Shown here in pieces: positions 4,899-6,165 of a stretch of 6,165 nt of DNA; position 1 is the first letter of the stretch; each line of letters opens with the position of its first letter. Under the pieces are notes generated by a model. The model made no database searches and was not told the origin of the DNA. It saw nothing but the letters and a program-made list of their open reading frames with translations. Location of the stretch: assembly GCA_009930125.1 (NCBI GenBank), contig RZYZ01000125.1:1-6165 (forward strand), written 5' to 3'. This DNA comes from Clostridia bacterium (GTDB lineage Bacteria; Bacillota; Clostridia; Clostridiales; Clostridiaceae). The translations under genes were made by a program, and so were the position numbers.

Positions 4899-6165
4899 TT
4901 ATTTTTCCATTTGCCCTCGAATGCCCTGATGGACCTTGAAAAAGTCCTTCCAGGGATCCTCCTTGTCCAGTCTCTCTTCTATGTCTCGCAGCGTGATCTG
5001 ATTTGGCGCAATCTCGTCCAGCTCCTCCCAGGAAATCGGCATGGATACGGGCGCTCCTTTTCTGGCTCTCAAAGAATAAGGCGCAACGGATGTAGCGCTT
5101 CTGCCATTTCTGACCCAGTCGATGAAGATTTTTCCTTTCCTTTTCTCTTTTCGCATATTGCTTGTATACTTTTCAGGCCAGCGCTCTTCCATGGCCTGAG
5201 CGCAGAGCTTCGCTAAGTCACGCACACGATCCCAGCCAGCAGATCGGTTCACAGGCACCACCACATGATACCCTTTCCCACCACTGGTTTTCAGAAATGA
5301 AGTCAAAGACAGTTCATCCAGTATTTTCTTCATGTCACGGACCCCTTCTCTGACCTTTTCCACCTTCATCCCTTCAGCAGGATCCAGATCAAAAACGATC
5401 ATATCCGGAAATTCCAGCTTGTCCACAGTACTGCCCCATATATGAAATTCCAGGGTACCCATCTGAACCGCCGACAAGATTCCCTCTTCACTTGCGATAT
5501 AGACATAGTCCTCCCTGTCTCCATCTTTTTCTGTGATTTCAATTTTCTCAAGGCCTTTCCCGGTCTGATCCAGATGCTTCTGATAAAAGCACTCTCCTAT
5601 TCCGTCCGGACATCGCATGAAACTTAAGACACGTTCCGATACAAAAGGCATCATTCTTTCTGAAACAAGATGATAATACCTCGCCACCTCTTCTTTGGTG
5701 ATAGACTCTCCCTCATACATGTCCTTATCCGGACTGCTGATTCTTATTCCCTTGACCGGGATGCTCTCGCGTTCTTTCTTTTTGTTTCTCCGTGTCTCTT
5801 TTCTCTGCCCATCAGCTTCATCTGGTGTAATCAGCTTCATCGGTTCTTTTCCCTTATCACCTGCATCTTTGGAAGCAGCCTTCTCCCTTATCACATCGAA
5901 AGGATTCTTGTCTTCTCTCAGCCCCTTGAAGCTGGCCTGTCTCAGCAGATGCTCATCCGTCCATTCCTGAAACCTGACTTCAGCAACGAGTTTCGGAGTC
6001 ACCCAGAAAATCTCTTCACCGCTTCTTTCCTCCGGTGCGTCTTTGAACGGTGAAGTTTTTCTGAGGATGGATTTAAATTTCCCTTCCAGATCCTTCCGCT
6101 GTTTCTGGGAAAACCCTGTTCCAGTTCTTCCCGCATAAACCAGCTCCTCCTTTTCGTAGACCCCG
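4899..6165 (-). CDS. ligD: ATP-dependent DNA ligase LigD, C-terminal part: ligase OB fold plus polymerase/primase domain (5' partial)
   Basis: LigD repairs double-strand breaks by bacterial non-homologous end joining with Ku: the polymerase domain fills or extends ends and the ligase domain seals them. The frame is open through the right edge, so 421 residues are seen and the ligase nucleotidyltransferase core lies outside. The segment VYAGRTGTGF, then KTSPF and WVTPKLVAEVRFQEW (codons from about 6140 to 5961), is the ligase OB domain. A GTG at 6002-6000 inside WVTPKL is not a start. A ~45-residue Lys/Glu/Asp-rich linker follows (about 5885-5760). The polymerase domain has GTLEFHIWGS, FDLDPAEG with the two catalytic aspartates (about 5390-5382), KTSGGKGYHVVVP (about 5291-5253) and FIDWVRNGRSATSVAPYS, whose Asp (5120-5118) is the third metal ligand. 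The ligase-then-polymerase order, with no phosphoesterase domain between, matches Bacillus LigD. A strong terminator follows. No Ku gene is visible. Confidence 0.95.
   Translation of the reverse strand, partial: GVYEKEELVYAGRTGTGFSQKQRKDLEGKFKSILRKTSPFKDAPEERSGEEIFWVTPKLVAEVRFQEWTDEHLLRQASFKGLREDKNPFDVIREKAASKDAGDKGKEPMKLITPDEADGQRKETRRNKKKERESIPVKGIRISSPDKDMYEGESITKEEVARYYHLVSERMMPFVSERVLSFMRCPDGIGECFYQKHLDQTGKGLEKIEITEKDGDREDYVYIASEEGILSAVQMGTLEFHIWGSTVDKLEFPDMIVFDLDPAEGMKVEKVREGVRDMKKILDELSLTSFLKTSGGKGYHVVVPVNRSAGWDRVRDLAKLCAQAMEERWPEKYTSNMRKEKRKGKIFIDWVRNGRSATSVAPYSLRARKGAPVSMPISWEELDEIAPNQITLRDIEERLDKEDPWKDFFKVHQGIRGQMEK

Noticed and set aside
6000..6002. GTG as the start of a 367-residue stand-alone polymerase-domain protein
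   Set aside because: The codon lies inside the conserved WVTPKLVAEVRF block of the ligase OB domain and the frame continues with ligase sequence to the window edge.
4881..6053. Several plus-strand open frames of 60-130 codons opposite ligD
   Set aside because: They are antisense shadows of the well-conserved ligD frame with no ribosome binding sites or recognisable domains.

Overview
The window reads as a chromosomal housekeeping stretch from a Bacillota (Firmicutes) bacterium of moderate GC. The evidence is the gene order O-methyltransferase / peptidase-U32 protein / uridine kinase, which matches the yrrM-yrrN/yrrO-udk neighbourhood of Bacillus, the ligase-then-polymerase layout of LigD as in Bacillus, GGAG-type ribosome binding sites, and tight head-to-tail gene packing. 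A finer placement (Erysipelotrichia or Clostridia, for example) is only a guess.

Layout. Positions 2-379 (+) hold one open frame that runs in from the left edge. Its last two thirds is the C-terminal flavodoxin domain of an FprA-type flavodiiron protein. Its first ~35 codons look like the DExH-box region of a superfamily II helicase, so the frame is a chimera joined at a shared 'APTYN' motif. A strong bidirectional terminator (386-428) separates it from everything else, which lies on the minus strand. Read in the direction of transcription, the minus-strand genes are: ligD (enters from the right edge, ends at 4899), its terminator (4816-4852), a near-consensus promoter (4772-4800) with an overlapping dyad, trmR (4718-4086), trhP (4084-2858), udk (2861-2193), a terminator (2188-2166), aroE (2121-1351) and a pilT-like ATPase gene (1378-422).

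How the genes fit together. trmR and trhP are predicted to act in series on tRNA: the U32 protein makes 5-hydroxyuridine at wobble position 34 and the methyltransferase converts it to 5-methoxyuridine, which broadens decoding. udk shares their transcript (4-bp stop/start overlap) and salvages uridine to UMP. aroE makes shikimate, upstream of chorismate and prephenate. Prephenate is the reported requirement of TrhP-type hydroxylation, so its closeness may be meaningful. The pilT-like ATPase gene overlaps aroE by 28 bp and is probably translationally coupled to it, with no obvious functional link. ligD is a non-homologous end-joining ligase/polymerase; no Ku gene is in view.

I see no clearly new system. 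The points that most deserve a check are the helicase/flavoprotein chimera at the left edge, the dyad covering the -35 box of the trmR promoter, and the aroE-pilT overlap.
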